DNA from: DASPHG01 sp963849605
Lineage (GTDB): Bacteria; Actinomycetota; Thermoleophilia; Solirubrobacterales; Thermoleophilaceae
Assembly (NCBI GenBank): GCA_963849605.1
Contig: CAWKHX010000002.1
Location: forward strand, 248,001 to 312,000
Direction: 5' to 3'
DNA length: 64,000 nt
Positions within the stretch are counted from its first letter, which is position 1, and each line of letters starts with the position of its first letter. Position numbers and translations under genes: made by a program. The notes beneath the pieces are model-generated. The model ran no database searches and was not told where the DNA came from. It worked only from the letters and a program-made list of their open reading frames with translations. Shown here one piece after another: positions 53,099 through 61,651 of this stretch.

Positions 53099-54165
53099 CC
53101 CGCCTCCCTGGTCTGCTCACCGAGCAGCCCCTGGGGCTTGAAGACCATGATCAGGACGAGGTAGGCGAACACGACCGCCGGGGTCCACTCGCCGCCGATG
53201 CGATTGTCGGATAACTGCTGGATGCAGCCGATGATCACGCCGCCCAGCACGGCCCCCTGCAGGCTTCCGATCCCGCCCATGACCGCGGCGGTGAAGGCGA
53301 TCAGTCCCGCGTTGAAGCCCTGGAAGAACCAGATCGTGGTCTGGTACAGCGCGTAGATCAGGCCGGCGGCGCCGGCCATGAGCCCGCCGAGCAGGAACGT
53401 GAACGAGATGGTGGTGTCCACGTTGATGCCCATCAGCCGCGCGGCCTCGGGGTCCTGGGCGGTGGCACGCATCGCCTTGCCCATGCGGCTGCGTGTGACG
53501 AATGCGCCGAGCAGGAGCAGGAGCGGCACTGTGGCGGCGATGGCCAGCACGTCCCCCTGCGTGATCGTCACGCCCGCCACCTCGAAGAGATGCTTCTGGG
53601 AGTCGATGAGATCGGGCGCGGCTCGCTGCTGCGGCCCGAGCCAGAGAACGCCGACGTTCTGGAGGATGAACGAGAACCCGACCGCCGTGATGAGCGGTGC
53701 CAGCTTCGGCGCGTTGCGTAATGGCCGGTAGCCGACGCGTTCGATCATCGCGTTCAGCAGGCCGCATACGAGCATCGCGCACACGAGGACCGCAAGCAGG
53801 CCGACGGTAAGGCCGATGATCGGGTTGCCGACGGCGAGCCCGAAGGTCCCATAGAGGCCGACGGCGGCGAACGAGCCGATCATGAAGACGTCGCCGTGGG
53901 CGAAGTTGATCAACTGGATGATGCCGTAGACCAACGTGTAGCCGAGCGCGATCAGCGCCCAGATCGCCCCGTTCGAAACCCCGTCCTTGAGGTTGCTGGC
54001 CAGCCTCGTGAGGTTGCCGTCGTCCTGGAGGTCCTGGACCCCGTACATGACCGGGAGGATCAGCAGGACCACGATCAGCCCGTAGCGATCGATCAATTCC
54101 CGTGCACGCTCGATCGCCCGACGCGATAGCGGCGTGCGCGGGACTACGGGAGTGGCGGCCTCCAT
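53095..54165 (-). CDS. livH: Branched-chain amino-acid ABC transporter, permease LivH
   Basis: The 356-residue permease contains ALGYTLVYGIIQLINFAHGD and MRATAQDPEAARLMGINVDT of the LivH family, and eight or more helices. A basic N-terminal extension of about 30 residues precedes helix 1. ATG at 54165 lies 79 bases after livK, with a strong hairpin between, so expression relative to livK is probably reduced. Confidence 0.95.
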   Translation of the reverse strand: MEAATPVVPRTPLSRRAIERARELIDRYGLIVVLLILPVMYGVQDLQDDGNLTRLASNLKDGVSNGAIWALIALGYTLVYGIIQLINFAHGDVFMIGSFAAVGLYGTFGLAVGNPIIGLTVGLLAVLVCAMLVCGLLNAMIERVGYRPLRNAPKLAPLITAVGFSFILQNVGVLWLGPQQRAAPDLIDSQKHLFEVAGVTITQGDVLAIAATVPLLLLLGAFVTRSRMGKAMRATAQDPEAARLMGINVDTTISFTFLLGGLMAGAAGLIYALYQTTIWFFQGFNAGLIAFTAAVMGGIGSLQGAVLGGVIIGCIQQLSDNRIGGEWTPAVVFAYLVLIMVFKPQGLLGEQTREAG

Positions 54166-54198
54166 CTCTTGGTTCTATCCGGGAGCCAAAGATGCAAG

Positions 54199-54230
54199 CG
54201 GGGCCCGGGGGACAAATCCCCCGGGCCCCG
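54199..54230 (-). terminator. GC hairpin between livK and livH
   Basis: Two 14-base arms (plus strand CGGGGCCCGGGGGA and its exact complement) flank a CAAA loop. There is no T tract. It probably terminates part of the livK message or protects its 3' end, giving more binding protein than permease. Confidence 0.7.
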
Positions 54231-54244
54231 ACTCGCGAATCTGA

Positions 54245-55519
54245 CTAACCCAGCGGGTTGCCGTTGCTGTCTTCCTCAACCTGGACGGTCTTGATCGGCG
54301 ACAGCTCGCCGTTCACGACCAGATGGCGACCGAACTCGCTCAGCGTGACATCGCCGTCTTCGTCGATGTCATACGTGCCGGTCACGCCCTCCTTCTCCGT
54401 CGTGTTGTAGAACTCGTCGATGACGGCCTGCCTGTCGTTGCAGGAGTCACCGGCGCGTTCCATCGAGTCGAGGACGACGTCCATCGCCTCGAAGCCATAG
54501 ATGGCGTAGGGCTGCACGACCTTCTGGTTGTACTTCGCCTTGAAATCCTCGAAGAACTTCTGGCCGGCGGGCCCGTAGTCCTTCGGGTTGATCGTGGCGA
54601 CCGTGATGTACGTCCGGTCCGCGATGTCCGCGGGGAGGTCGTTCGTGAACGTCGACGTGGCCACGCCGTCCGGCCCCCACAGCGTCGCGTCCGGCAACGC
54701 CGCGCCGAGGTCCTTCCACAGCTGGACCGCGTTGTTGTCCACGATGCCGCCGAAGAACACCGCATCCGCACCGGAGTCCGCGACCTTCGACGCGAGCGAC
54801 CGGTAGTTCGGCGCCTTCGGGTCGATCCCGTCCGTGCCCACGACCTCGATGCCGCGGATCTCGGCCGCATCACCAGTGGTCTTGGCGACGCCCGCGCCGT
54901 ACACCTGCTTGTCGTCGAGGATGTAGAGCTTCTTGACGCCCTTCTCCTCCATCCAGTCCGCCTGGGCGGCTCCCTGGATGTGGTCGGCGGGCACGACGCG
55001 CCCGTAGGTGCGCTCGCCCGACGGGTAGTACTTCTCCGGAGCACCCTTGTCGTCCGGGCCGGCGTCCTTCGTCAGCTCCAGCGCCGTGTTGGACGGGCTG
55101 ACCTGCAGGATGCCCGCCTCGTTGGTGATCGGAATCGAGATCGCCGAAGCGCCCGAGTTGAACTCCCCGAGCAACGCGATCGCGTTGTCGTCAGTCGCGA
55201 CCTTGCGCGCGTTCGCCGAGGTTGCACCCGGATCCCACGTGCCGGCCTGCGCCGTCGAGTCGTCGAGCTTCACGTACTCGACAGTGCAGGCGCCGGCCTT
55301 GCCGCCGCGCTCCTCGAGCGCGAGCTCCTCGCCGCGCTGCACGTCCAACGACTGGACGCGACTCGCTCCCTGAAGCGGGAGGCTCGAGTAGATCGTCACG
55401 TTCTTACTCGCAGTGGTCCCGCCACCACCTCCGCCGTCGTCATCGTCGTCGTCCCCGCAAGCAGTCACGCCGAGCGCAAGTGCCCCGAGAAGGCAGACGA
55501 GAATCCACCGTACTCGCAA
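54245..55519 (-). CDS. livK: Branched-chain amino-acid binding lipoprotein LivK
   Basis: The 424-residue periplasmic-type binding protein (family 6) has signal peptide and lipobox GALALGVTAC (Cys21), an Asp/Gly linker, then VTIYSSLPLQGASRVQSLDV, the two-lobed receptor fold (GRVVPADHIQGAAQADWM). TTG at 55519 follows AGGAGGG by nine bases. The first gene of livKHMGF. The ligand may be leucine-type amino acids, although such receptors vary. Confidence 0.94.
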   Translation of the reverse strand: MRVRWILVCLLGALALGVTACGDDDDDDGGGGGGTTASKNVTIYSSLPLQGASRVQSLDVQRGEELALEERGGKAGACTVEYVKLDDSTAQAGTWDPGATSANARKVATDDNAIALLGEFNSGASAISIPITNEAGILQVSPSNTALELTKDAGPDDKGAPEKYYPSGERTYGRVVPADHIQGAAQADWMEEKGVKKLYILDDKQVYGAGVAKTTGDAAEIRGIEVVGTDGIDPKAPNYRSLASKVADSGADAVFFGGIVDNNAVQLWKDLGAALPDATLWGPDGVATSTFTNDLPADIADRTYITVATINPKDYGPAGQKFFEDFKAKYNQKVVQPYAIYGFEAMDVVLDSMERAGDSCNDRQAVIDEFYNTTEKEGVTGTYDIDEDGDVTLSEFGRHLVVNGELSPIKTVQVEEDSNGNPLG

Positions 55520-55624
55520 AATAGGTCCCTCCTAGAAAGTGTTCGACTCCAACCGCGCCGCATCCTAACCGTATTTTCGGCGCCAGGGCAACGACGGCAA
55601 CCTGAGCACCATCCTCGCTCAACC

Positions 55625-56548
55625 TCAGCCACGCACAGGCGCCAGCTCCGCCTCCAGGTCCGGGCGCCGCGATTGCACCCACGCCACGGCTGCCACGACT
55701 GCCATCCCGCCCGCTATCTGCACCGCGGCGAGGGCCTCGTCGTGGATCACCCAGGCGAAGACCGCGGCGAGCACCGGCTCGAGGGTCGCCACCACGCCCG
55801 CACGCGGCGCGGGCAGGTGTCTGAGCGCCGCGACCATGCAGATGAACGGCAGCAGGGTGCCGACGACCACGACCCCCGCGGCGAGCAGGACGTTGCGTGC
55901 CGAGTCGAGCTCGCCGAACGGGAAGTTCCACCACGGCGCCGCGAACGCCCAGAAGAGGCTCGCGAAGCCGAAGGCCCAGAAGAGCGTCGTCACCGGCTCG
56001 TGCCGGTGCCCCGCCCGCTCCGAGCCGACCATGTAGACGGCGAACGAGACGGCGGCGCCGAACGCTGCCAGGACGCCGACGGTGTCCAGGGCGCTCGCGT
56101 CATAAGCGCGAACGACGAGGAAGCAGCCGGCGGCGGACAGGAGGACGGCGCCCCAAAGGCCGGCCGCGAGCCGGCGGCCGTGGACGACGCGCAGCCAAAC
56201 CAGAAGCAGCAGCGGCGCGAGGTACTGGATCGTCACGGCGGGCCCGATGTCGAGCCGCTCGATCGCGGCGAAGTAGCACGCGTGCACCGCGGCCAGGCCC
56301 GCCACGCCAAGGAAGGCGAGCGCCGGCAGCTCGTCGCGCTCGACCCGCAGGAGGGCCGGACGGGTCACGGCGAGCGCGACGAGGAGGATCAGCCACGACC
56401 CGAGCGAGCGCAGCTCGGAGAGCTCGAACGGCCCGACCCCATCGTCGAGGAGGTAGCGCGCCATGCTGCCGTTCAGCGCCCACATCGCTGCCGCCGCCGC
56501 GGCGAGCGCGTAGCCGCGCGCCGGATGGCGCTCGCGCTCCGTGGGCAC
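55625..56548 (-). CDS. EamA/DMT-family transporter (RhaT-like)
   Basis: The 307-residue carrier has ten helices in two EamA repeats (ALAAAAAAMWALNGSMARYL, GPAVTIQYLAPLLLLVWLRV, VATLEPVLAAVFAWVIHDEA). GTG at 56548 is two bases after the stop of the orphan binding-protein gene, so they are co-transcribed. Substrate unknown; the pairing hints at a shared amino-acid-like compound. A 105-base spacer separates it from livK. Confidence 0.9.
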   Translation of the reverse strand: MPTERERHPARGYALAAAAAAMWALNGSMARYLLDDGVGPFELSELRSLGSWLILLVALAVTRPALLRVERDELPALAFLGVAGLAAVHACYFAAIERLDIGPAVTIQYLAPLLLLVWLRVVHGRRLAAGLWGAVLLSAAGCFLVVRAYDASALDTVGVLAAFGAAVSFAVYMVGSERAGHRHEPVTTLFWAFGFASLFWAFAAPWWNFPFGELDSARNVLLAAGVVVVGTLLPFICMVAALRHLPAPRAGVVATLEPVLAAVFAWVIHDEALAAVQIAGGMAVVAAVAWVQSRRPDLEAELAPVRG

Positions 56549-56550
56549 GA

Positions 56551-57828
56551 TTAGCGGCCCGAGCCGGGTGCCGGGCCGCGGTACCGGAGCTTTCCGCGCT
56601 CGAGGTCGTAGAGCGCGAGCCTGCTGCGCGTCGTATCGCCGCGGCGGTCGAACCGGTAGCGGCCGATCACCGAGCCGTCAGGGCCGTACTTGCGGGCGGC
56701 GTCGATCACAGCCACGCGATCGGTGGCGTGCTTACCCGCCGCGCGCAGCGCCTCGAGCACGACGCGCATCGACTCGTACCCGTACAGCGCCTCGACGGGC
56801 GGCGTGGCCCCCTCCTCCCGCGCGATCCGAGCGAGTATCCGCCGGCCCGCGACCGGGTACTGCCGCGCCGGGAGCATCGGCGTCACGACGGGGAGCGGCA
56901 GCGTCGGCTCGCCCGGCGGCAGGGCGTCCGGCGTGGCGAGCGGAGCCGCGCCGACCAGCGGTGTGCCGGCGAGCGCCGGATCCGCCATGGCGGCGAGGAT
57001 GGTGGCGGCCGGGTCGCCCCCGATCCCGAGGTAGATGACCGCCTCGGGAGCGTCCTCGGCGAGCTCGGCGGCCAGATCCGGCGCCTGGTCGAGCTCGGGC
57101 TCGATCCGCTCGACGTCCGTCACCTCGAGCCCCTGGTCGGCCGCCGCCTGCTCCACGCCGCCGGCGAGCTGGCGGCCGAAGATGCCGCCGTCGTGCGCGA
57201 TCGCCAGCGTCGTCGCCCCCGACTCCCGCGCGACGGCGACGAGCGGGCCCGCCTGCGCCGAGTCCGGCGGGACGAGCCGGAGGAAGTTGTGCGCGTCCTC
57301 GGGGTAAAAGCGCTCAGGGCCGGCGCCGGGTCCCGACTGCGGCACCGTCAGGCTGCTCAGCCCGTCGGTCGGCGAGACCTGGAGGATCGACTCCTCGTTC
57401 GTGACGGGCAGCGAGACGGCGGTCGCGCCGAGCTCGAGCTCGCCGAGGTAGGCGATAGCCGCGGGGTCGTCGGCCGCCCGCCCCGCGTTCTCCGCGACGC
57501 GGTCGGGATCCCAGTCGCGCTCGTCCGGCTCCGCGCTGTCGAGCTCGACCAGCTCGATCGGGTGCGACCCCACGCGCCCGCCGGCGTCGGCCAGCGCCAG
57601 TCGCTCCCCGACCGCCACCGCGTCGCCGGTCGCCTGCGAGCCGCCGGTCCGTGGAAGGCTCGAATAGACGACCAGCGTGTCCGCCTGAACCGGCTCGGGA
57701 CGATCACTGTCGCCGCCGCCTCCGCACCCCGCGAGCAGCGTCAGCGAGAGCACGGCTGTCACCTTCAGCGACAAGGCCGCGATTGTAGGTACCTCCGCGA
57801 GCATCCCTGCCCGCGTCTTGAGACCCAT
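56551..57828 (-). CDS. Orphan Liv-type (family 6) substrate-binding lipoprotein
   Basis: The 425-residue protein has a signal peptide and lipobox SLTLLAGC (Cys35), then DTLVVYSSLPRTGGSQATGD and a two-lobed receptor similar to LivK (VTNEESILQVSPTDGLSSL against VTNEAGILQVSPSNTALEL). ATG at 57828 is preceded by GGAGGG, which lies in the loop and arm of a perfect 8-base inverted repeat. There is no permease or ATPase beside it, so it may feed the neighbouring Liv system or act as a sensor. It is followed by an EamA carrier. Confidence 0.88.
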   Translation of the reverse strand: MGLKTRAGMLAEVPTIAALSLKVTAVLSLTLLAGCGGGGDSDRPEPVQADTLVVYSSLPRTGGSQATGDAVAVGERLALADAGGRVGSHPIELVELDSAEPDERDWDPDRVAENAGRAADDPAAIAYLGELELGATAVSLPVTNEESILQVSPTDGLSSLTVPQSGPGAGPERFYPEDAHNFLRLVPPDSAQAGPLVAVARESGATTLAIAHDGGIFGRQLAGGVEQAAADQGLEVTDVERIEPELDQAPDLAAELAEDAPEAVIYLGIGGDPAATILAAMADPALAGTPLVGAAPLATPDALPPGEPTLPLPVVTPMLPARQYPVAGRRILARIAREEGATPPVEALYGYESMRVVLEALRAAGKHATDRVAVIDAARKYGPDGSVIGRYRFDRRGDTTRSRLALYDLERGKLRYRGPAPGSGR

Positions 57829-57847
57829 GGGACCCTCCAGGTCCCAT
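57827..57847. promoter_or_regulatory. Inverted repeat over the binding-protein start
   Basis: ATGGGACC and its complement GGTCCCAT are separated by CTCCA. The element covers the start codon and ribosome site of the 56551 gene and lies in the 60-base spacer with pfkA. It could be an operator or an RNA hairpin. Confidence 0.45.
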
Positions 57848-57875
57848 AACCGGTCGCTTCGCGACCTCCCGCGGG

Positions 57876-57888
57876 TAACGTGGCGCCC
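57876..57888 (+). promoter_or_regulatory. Leaderless-type promoter of the phosphofructokinase gene
   Basis: TAACGT at 57876-57881, seven bases, then GTG 57889. It overlaps an alternative GTG at 57880, which argues for the later start. Confidence 0.5.
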
Positions 57889-58917
57889 GTGCGCTTCGGC
57901 GTCCTCACAGGAGGCGGCGACTGTCCCGGGCTCAACGCCGCGATCCGGGCGATCGTTCGCAAGGGCGTGGACGGCCACGGCCACGAGCTCGTCGGCTTCC
58001 TGCACGGCTGGCGCGGGCCGATCGAGGGGGAATGGATCGACCTGACGATCGACGCGGTGCGCGGCATCCTGCCCCGCGGGGGCACGATCCTGCGCTCGTC
58101 CCGGACGAACCCGCTGAAGCACGAGGACGGGATCGAGCGGATCCGCGAGAACATGGAGAAGCTCTCGCTGGACGGGCTGATCGCGATCGGCGGCGAGGAC
58201 ACTCTGGGCGCCGCGCAGAAGCTGCATGAGGCGGGCGTACCCGTGCTCGGCCTGCCGAAGACAATCGACAACGACCTGAACGGGACGGACCTGACGTTCG
58301 GGTTCGACACCGCCGTGCAGGTGGCGACCGACGCGATCGATCGCCTGCACACGACCGCCGAGAGCCACAACCGCGTCCTCGTGGTCGAGGTGATGGGCCG
58401 CTATGCCGGCTGGATCGCACTCCACTCCGGCATCGCCGGTGGCGCCGACGTGATCCTCATCCCCGAGCGGCCCTTCGACATCGAGAACGTCTGCTCACAC
58501 CTGAAGCGCCGTCACGAGCGCGGTCGCTACTTCTCGATCGTCGTGGCCGCGGAGGGAGCGACACCGCGCGAGGGAACACTCGCGACCCTCGGCGGCGAGA
58601 CGGACGAATTCGGGCACGAGCGCCTCGGCGGAATCGGGCAGGTGCTCGAGCGCGAGGTCGAGGCGCGCACCGGCTTCGAGACGCGCGCGACCGTGCTCGG
58701 GCACGTGCAGCGCGGCGGCACGCCGACGGCGTTCGACCGCGTGCTCGCGACCCGCTGCGGGACCGCCGCAATCGACGCGGCGACCGAGGGCCGCTGGGGC
58801 ACCATGACCGCTCTGCGCGGCACGCAGATCGAGCTCGTCCCGCTGGCGGACGCCGTGGCGTCGCTCAAGACGGTCCCGCCCGAGGACTTCGCGGTGGCGG
58901 AGGCGTTCTTCGGCTAG
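57889..58917 (+). CDS. 6-phosphofructokinase, PPi-type active site
   Basis: The 342-residue enzyme begins MRFGVLTGGGDCPGLN when GTG 57889 is used. Asp104 (GGEDT) and Lys124 (PKTIDND) then fall exactly at the two positions that mark pyrophosphate-dependent enzymes; ATP enzymes usually have Gly at both. TIDNDLNGTD holds the catalytic Asp, and VEVMGRYAGWIAL and RGGTPTAFDR bind fructose 6-phosphate. It would phosphorylate fructose 6-phosphate with PPi, reversibly. The stop shares CTAG with a convergent small gene. Assignment to PPi use is from known family determinants, not measured. Confidence 0.93.
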   Translation: MRFGVLTGGGDCPGLNAAIRAIVRKGVDGHGHELVGFLHGWRGPIEGEWIDLTIDAVRGILPRGGTILRSSRTNPLKHEDGIERIRENMEKLSLDGLIAIGGEDTLGAAQKLHEAGVPVLGLPKTIDNDLNGTDLTFGFDTAVQVATDAIDRLHTTAESHNRVLVVEVMGRYAGWIALHSGIAGGADVILIPERPFDIENVCSHLKRRHERGRYFSIVVAAEGATPREGTLATLGGETDEFGHERLGGIGQVLEREVEARTGFETRATVLGHVQRGGTPTAFDRVLATRCGTAAIDAATEGRWGTMTALRGTQIELVPLADAVASLKTVPPEDFAVAEAFFG

Positions 58918-59093
58918 GAGAGCTGCTCGCCGCGGCCCAGGAAGCTCTGGACGTACGGCCGCGCGACGTACCAGCCGGCGGCGATCACGACGATCAATGC
59001 CGTGACCATGAACGCGTCGAAGGACTTGACCCCGAGGGCCCAGGCGCAGACCCACCAGACCATCCCGATCGTGAAGGCGACGAGAATCGTCAT
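58914..59093 (-). CDS. 59-residue protein with two predicted membrane helices
   Basis: From ATG 59093, one base-pair step after the SnoaL-like stop, the product reads MTILVAFTIGMVWWVCAWAL, GVKSFDAFM, VTALIVVIAAGWYVA and a polar tail (RPYVQSFLGRGEQLS). Two helices are joined by a short loop. Its TAG overlaps the pfkA stop on the other strand. No family is recognised. Translational coupling to the upstream gene and the clean hydrophobic pattern support it. Confidence 0.6.
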   Translation of the reverse strand: MTILVAFTIGMVWWVCAWALGVKSFDAFMVTALIVVIAAGWYVARPYVQSFLGRGEQLS

Positions 59094-59609
59094 CTAGCGG
59101 GACAGTACGTCAGAGACCGCGCCGCGTGCCTTCGTCAACGCGTTGAAGGCGCCGAACATCGCCTTCTCGGCGGCCGATCCCTGTGGCGGGAGCATGCCCA
59201 TGTCGCGCGCAAGCGCGGCGCCGTCGGCGAAGGCCGTGTTGCGGACGACCTTGTCGCCCTCGACCTCGAGCCAGTCGAGGCCGCGCAGCTCGATCCGGCG
59301 GCCGGTCGGCTCGACGCCAATCAGCGGACCGCCCGTGAAGTCCCCGCTGGCCCGCCACTGGACCAGCACGTTGTTCTCCTGGGCGAGCACCCGCTCGAGC
59401 GTCATATCGAAGTCCGGCACGGCCGTGAACAGCTCGGTGAACCAGGCCTTGACCTCCTCCGGCCCGCGGAAGATGCCGACCGGGAGGATCTCCTCGATCC
59501 CATCCTCGGCCCAGTGCTCGGCCATCGCCTCGGGGTCGCGCGCGATGACGGCGTCGAAGTAGGAGCGAACCGTCTCTTCGGGGGTGCGAACTGTCTCTTT
59601 GGTCGGCAT
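59094..59609 (-). CDS. SnoaL-like (NTF2-fold) protein
   Basis: The 171-residue protein begins MPTKETVRTPEETVRSYFDA with VIARDPEAMAEHWAEDGIEE, RGPEEVKAWFTELFTAVPDF and DFTGGPLIGVEPTGRRIELR, the pattern of SnoaL-like polyketide cyclase/ester-cyclase relatives. These bind small hydrophobic ligands or act as isomerases or cyclases; no specific reaction is supported. ATG at 59609 follows a GGAGGT site in the palindrome CGGAGGTTACCTCCG. The C-terminal 30 residues are a helical extension. Confidence 0.83.
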   Translation of the reverse strand: MPTKETVRTPEETVRSYFDAVIARDPEAMAEHWAEDGIEEILPVGIFRGPEEVKAWFTELFTAVPDFDMTLERVLAQENNVLVQWRASGDFTGGPLIGVEPTGRRIELRGLDWLEVEGDKVVRNTAFADGAALARDMGMLPPQGSAAEKAMFGAFNALTKARGAVSDVLSR

Positions 59610-59613
59610 CGGC

Positions 59614-59628
59614 CGGAGGTTACCTCCG
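59614..59628 (-). promoter_or_regulatory. Palindrome at the SnoaL-like ribosome-binding site
   Basis: CGGAGGT, one base, ACCTCCG. It contains GGAGG and its complement five bases before the ATG. Compare the hppA site. Confidence 0.35.
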
Positions 59629-59657
59629 CGGACGTCCTGCCCGCGGCCTGATCGCCA

Positions 59658-59682
59658 AGGCGGCATCCCGCCGCCGTAACCG
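59658..59682 (+). repeat. 25-base hairpin repeat, copy B
   Basis: Identical to copy A at 40208-40232, in the opposite orientation on the plus strand. It starts six bases beyond the trpA stop and may terminate the trp transcript. Confidence 0.6.
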
Positions 59683-59687
59683 CGGCG

Positions 59688-60476
59688 CTACGCGCCGCTC
59701 TCCAGCCCGGTTCCAAGCTCGCGGACGACTGCGCCGACCGCCTCGGCCCCGCCCTCGCCCGCCGCCCGCACGATCCGGCTGCCGACGATCACTCCATCCG
59801 CGATCGCGCCGACGTGGCGCGCGTGCTCGGACGTCGAGATCCCGAACCCGACCGCGACCGGGACTTCGCAGGCCGCGCGGACGCGCTTGACCGTGTCCTC
59901 CAGCTCGGGCGCGAGCGCGTCGCGCTCGCCGGTCGTGCCGGAGAGCGAGACGGTGTAGACGAAGCCGCGCGCGCCGCGCCCGATCTCCGCGAGCCGCTCG
60001 GGCGTGGTCGTTGGGGCCACGAGCGGGACGAGCGCGATGCTCGCCGCGTCGCATGCGTCCCGTACGGCATCGGCCTCGTCGAACGGCAGGTCCGGAACGA
60101 TCAGGCCCGCGGCGCCAGCGGACGCGGCCTCGGCGGCGAATCGCTCGGGGCCGCGCTTCAGAATCGGGTTCGCGTAGACCATCAGCACGACGGGCACCTG
60201 GCCCGAGATCTCGCGCGCCACGTCGAGCACGTCGTGGACGTGGACGCCGTTCCGCAACGCCTCGGTCCCGGCCGCGTGGATCACGGGCCCGTCGGCGAGC
60301 GGGTCCGAGAACGGCACTCCGAGCTCGATCAGGTCCGCGCCGGCATCGGCGGCGGCGAGGCCGCATTCGACCGACGCCGCGATGCTCGGGTACCCGCCCA
60401 TGAGGTACGGCATCAGCGCCGCCGTGCGGCCGTGGCCGCTGAACGCGGCAGCGATCCTCTCGACGCCGGTCGTCAC
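59688..60476 (-). CDS. trpA: Tryptophan synthase alpha chain
   Basis: The 262-residue TIM barrel splits indole-3-glycerol phosphate to indole. It has the catalytic Glu and Asp in DLIELGVPFSDPLADGPVIH, PILKRG, LIVPDLPFDEA, VSLSGTTGER and the phosphate loop VAVGFGISTSEHA. GTG at 60476 overlaps the trpB stop (GTGA). The end is followed by the 25-base hairpin repeat. Confidence 0.96.
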   Translation of the reverse strand: MTTGVERIAAAFSGHGRTAALMPYLMGGYPSIAASVECGLAAADAGADLIELGVPFSDPLADGPVIHAAGTEALRNGVHVHDVLDVAREISGQVPVVLMVYANPILKRGPERFAAEAASAGAAGLIVPDLPFDEADAVRDACDAASIALVPLVAPTTTPERLAEIGRGARGFVYTVSLSGTTGERDALAPELEDTVKRVRAACEVPVAVGFGISTSEHARHVGAIADGVIVGSRIVRAAGEGGAEAVGAVVRELGTGLESGA

Positions 60477-61651
60477 TCGTCGAGCCCGAGTACCTCGGCG
60501 AGGTCCTTGTCGCCGCGGCCCGAGAGCGTGAGCAGGTCGTAGCCGGGCGATCCGTCCGCCGCGCCCTCGGAGAACAGCCACGCGATCGCGTGCGCACACT
60601 CGAGCGCGGGAATGATCCCCTCGAGCCGGCAGGTCTCGCGGAAGGCGCTCACCGCCTGGTCATCGGTGATCGCTACGAAGCGGACGCGGCCGATGTCGCG
60701 CAGCTGCGCGAGCTCGGGTCCCGAGCCTGGGTAGTCGAGGCCTGCCGAGATCGAGTGCGCCTCGAGGATCTGGCCCTCCTCGTCCTGGAGCACCGACGAG
60801 AGCGAGCCGTGCAGCACGCCGGTCGCGCCCGCCGTGAGCGAGGCGCCGTGGCGGGACGTGTCGAGGCCGTCGCCCGCGGGCTCCACGCCGACGAGCTCGA
60901 CGTCCTCGTCGTCCACGAACGCCGTGAATGTCCCGATCGCGTTCGACCCGCCGCCGACGCACGCAGTCACGCGCGCGGGCAGCGTGCCGGTCACCTCGAG
61001 CGCCTGCGCGCGCGCCTCGTCGCCGATGACGCGCTGGAGGTCACGCACGAGCGACGGATACGGCGACGGCCCCACCGCGGAGCCGATGATGTAGTGGGTG
61101 TTGGCGACATTCGCGACCCAGTCGCGGATCGCCTCGCTCACCGCCTCCTTCAGCGTTCGCGCACCGGCCTCGACGCCGACGACCTGCGCTCCGAGGAGCC
61201 GCATCCGCTCGACGTTCGGACGCTGCCGGCGCATGTCCTCGGTGCCCATGTAGACGACGCACTCGAGGTCGAGCAGCGCGCAGGCGGTCGCGGCCGCGAC
61301 GCCGTGCTGGCCCGCACCCGTCTCCGCGATCACGCGCGGCTTGCCCATCCGCTTGGCGAGAAGCGCCTGCCCGATCGCGTTGTTGATCTTGTGCGCGCCC
61401 GTGTGGTTGAGGTCCTCGCGCTTCAGCCACACGTCGCGGCCAACGCGCTCCGAGATCCCCTTCGCGAGGTAGAGCGGGCTGGGACGGCCGACGTAGTCGC
61501 GCAGCAGGTCGCCGAGCGCCTGCTCGAACGCGGGGTCGTCGCGGGCGGAGAGCCAGGCCGCCTCGAGCTCGTCGAGCGCGGGGATGAGCGTCTCGGGCAC
61601 GTAGCGACCCCCGTACGGGCCGAATCTTCTCTCGACAGCCGGCTCGGTCAT
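60473..61651 (-). CDS. trpB: Tryptophan synthase beta chain
   Basis: The 392-residue PLP enzyme joins indole and serine. The Schiff-base lysine is Lys88 in LNHTGAHKINNAIG. Also present are AETGAGQHGVA, the PLP-phosphate loop VGGGSNAIG and HSISAGLDYPG. It begins MTEPAVERRFGPYGGRYVPE at ATG 61651, overlapping the trpF stop. Confidence 0.97.
   Translation of the reverse strand: MTEPAVERRFGPYGGRYVPETLIPALDELEAAWLSARDDPAFEQALGDLLRDYVGRPSPLYLAKGISERVGRDVWLKREDLNHTGAHKINNAIGQALLAKRMGKPRVIAETGAGQHGVAAATACALLDLECVVYMGTEDMRRQRPNVERMRLLGAQVVGVEAGARTLKEAVSEAIRDWVANVANTHYIIGSAVGPSPYPSLVRDLQRVIGDEARAQALEVTGTLPARVTACVGGGSNAIGTFTAFVDDEDVELVGVEPAGDGLDTSRHGASLTAGATGVLHGSLSSVLQDEEGQILEAHSISAGLDYPGSGPELAQLRDIGRVRFVAITDDQAVSAFRETCRLEGIIPALECAHAIAWLFSEGAADGSPGYDLLTLSGRGDKDLAEVLGLDE

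Noticed and set aside
57880..57888. GTG 57880 as phosphofructokinase start
   Set aside because: It overlaps the -10 box TAACGT and adds three residues that shift the conserved 104/124 numbering; GTG 57889 fits better.
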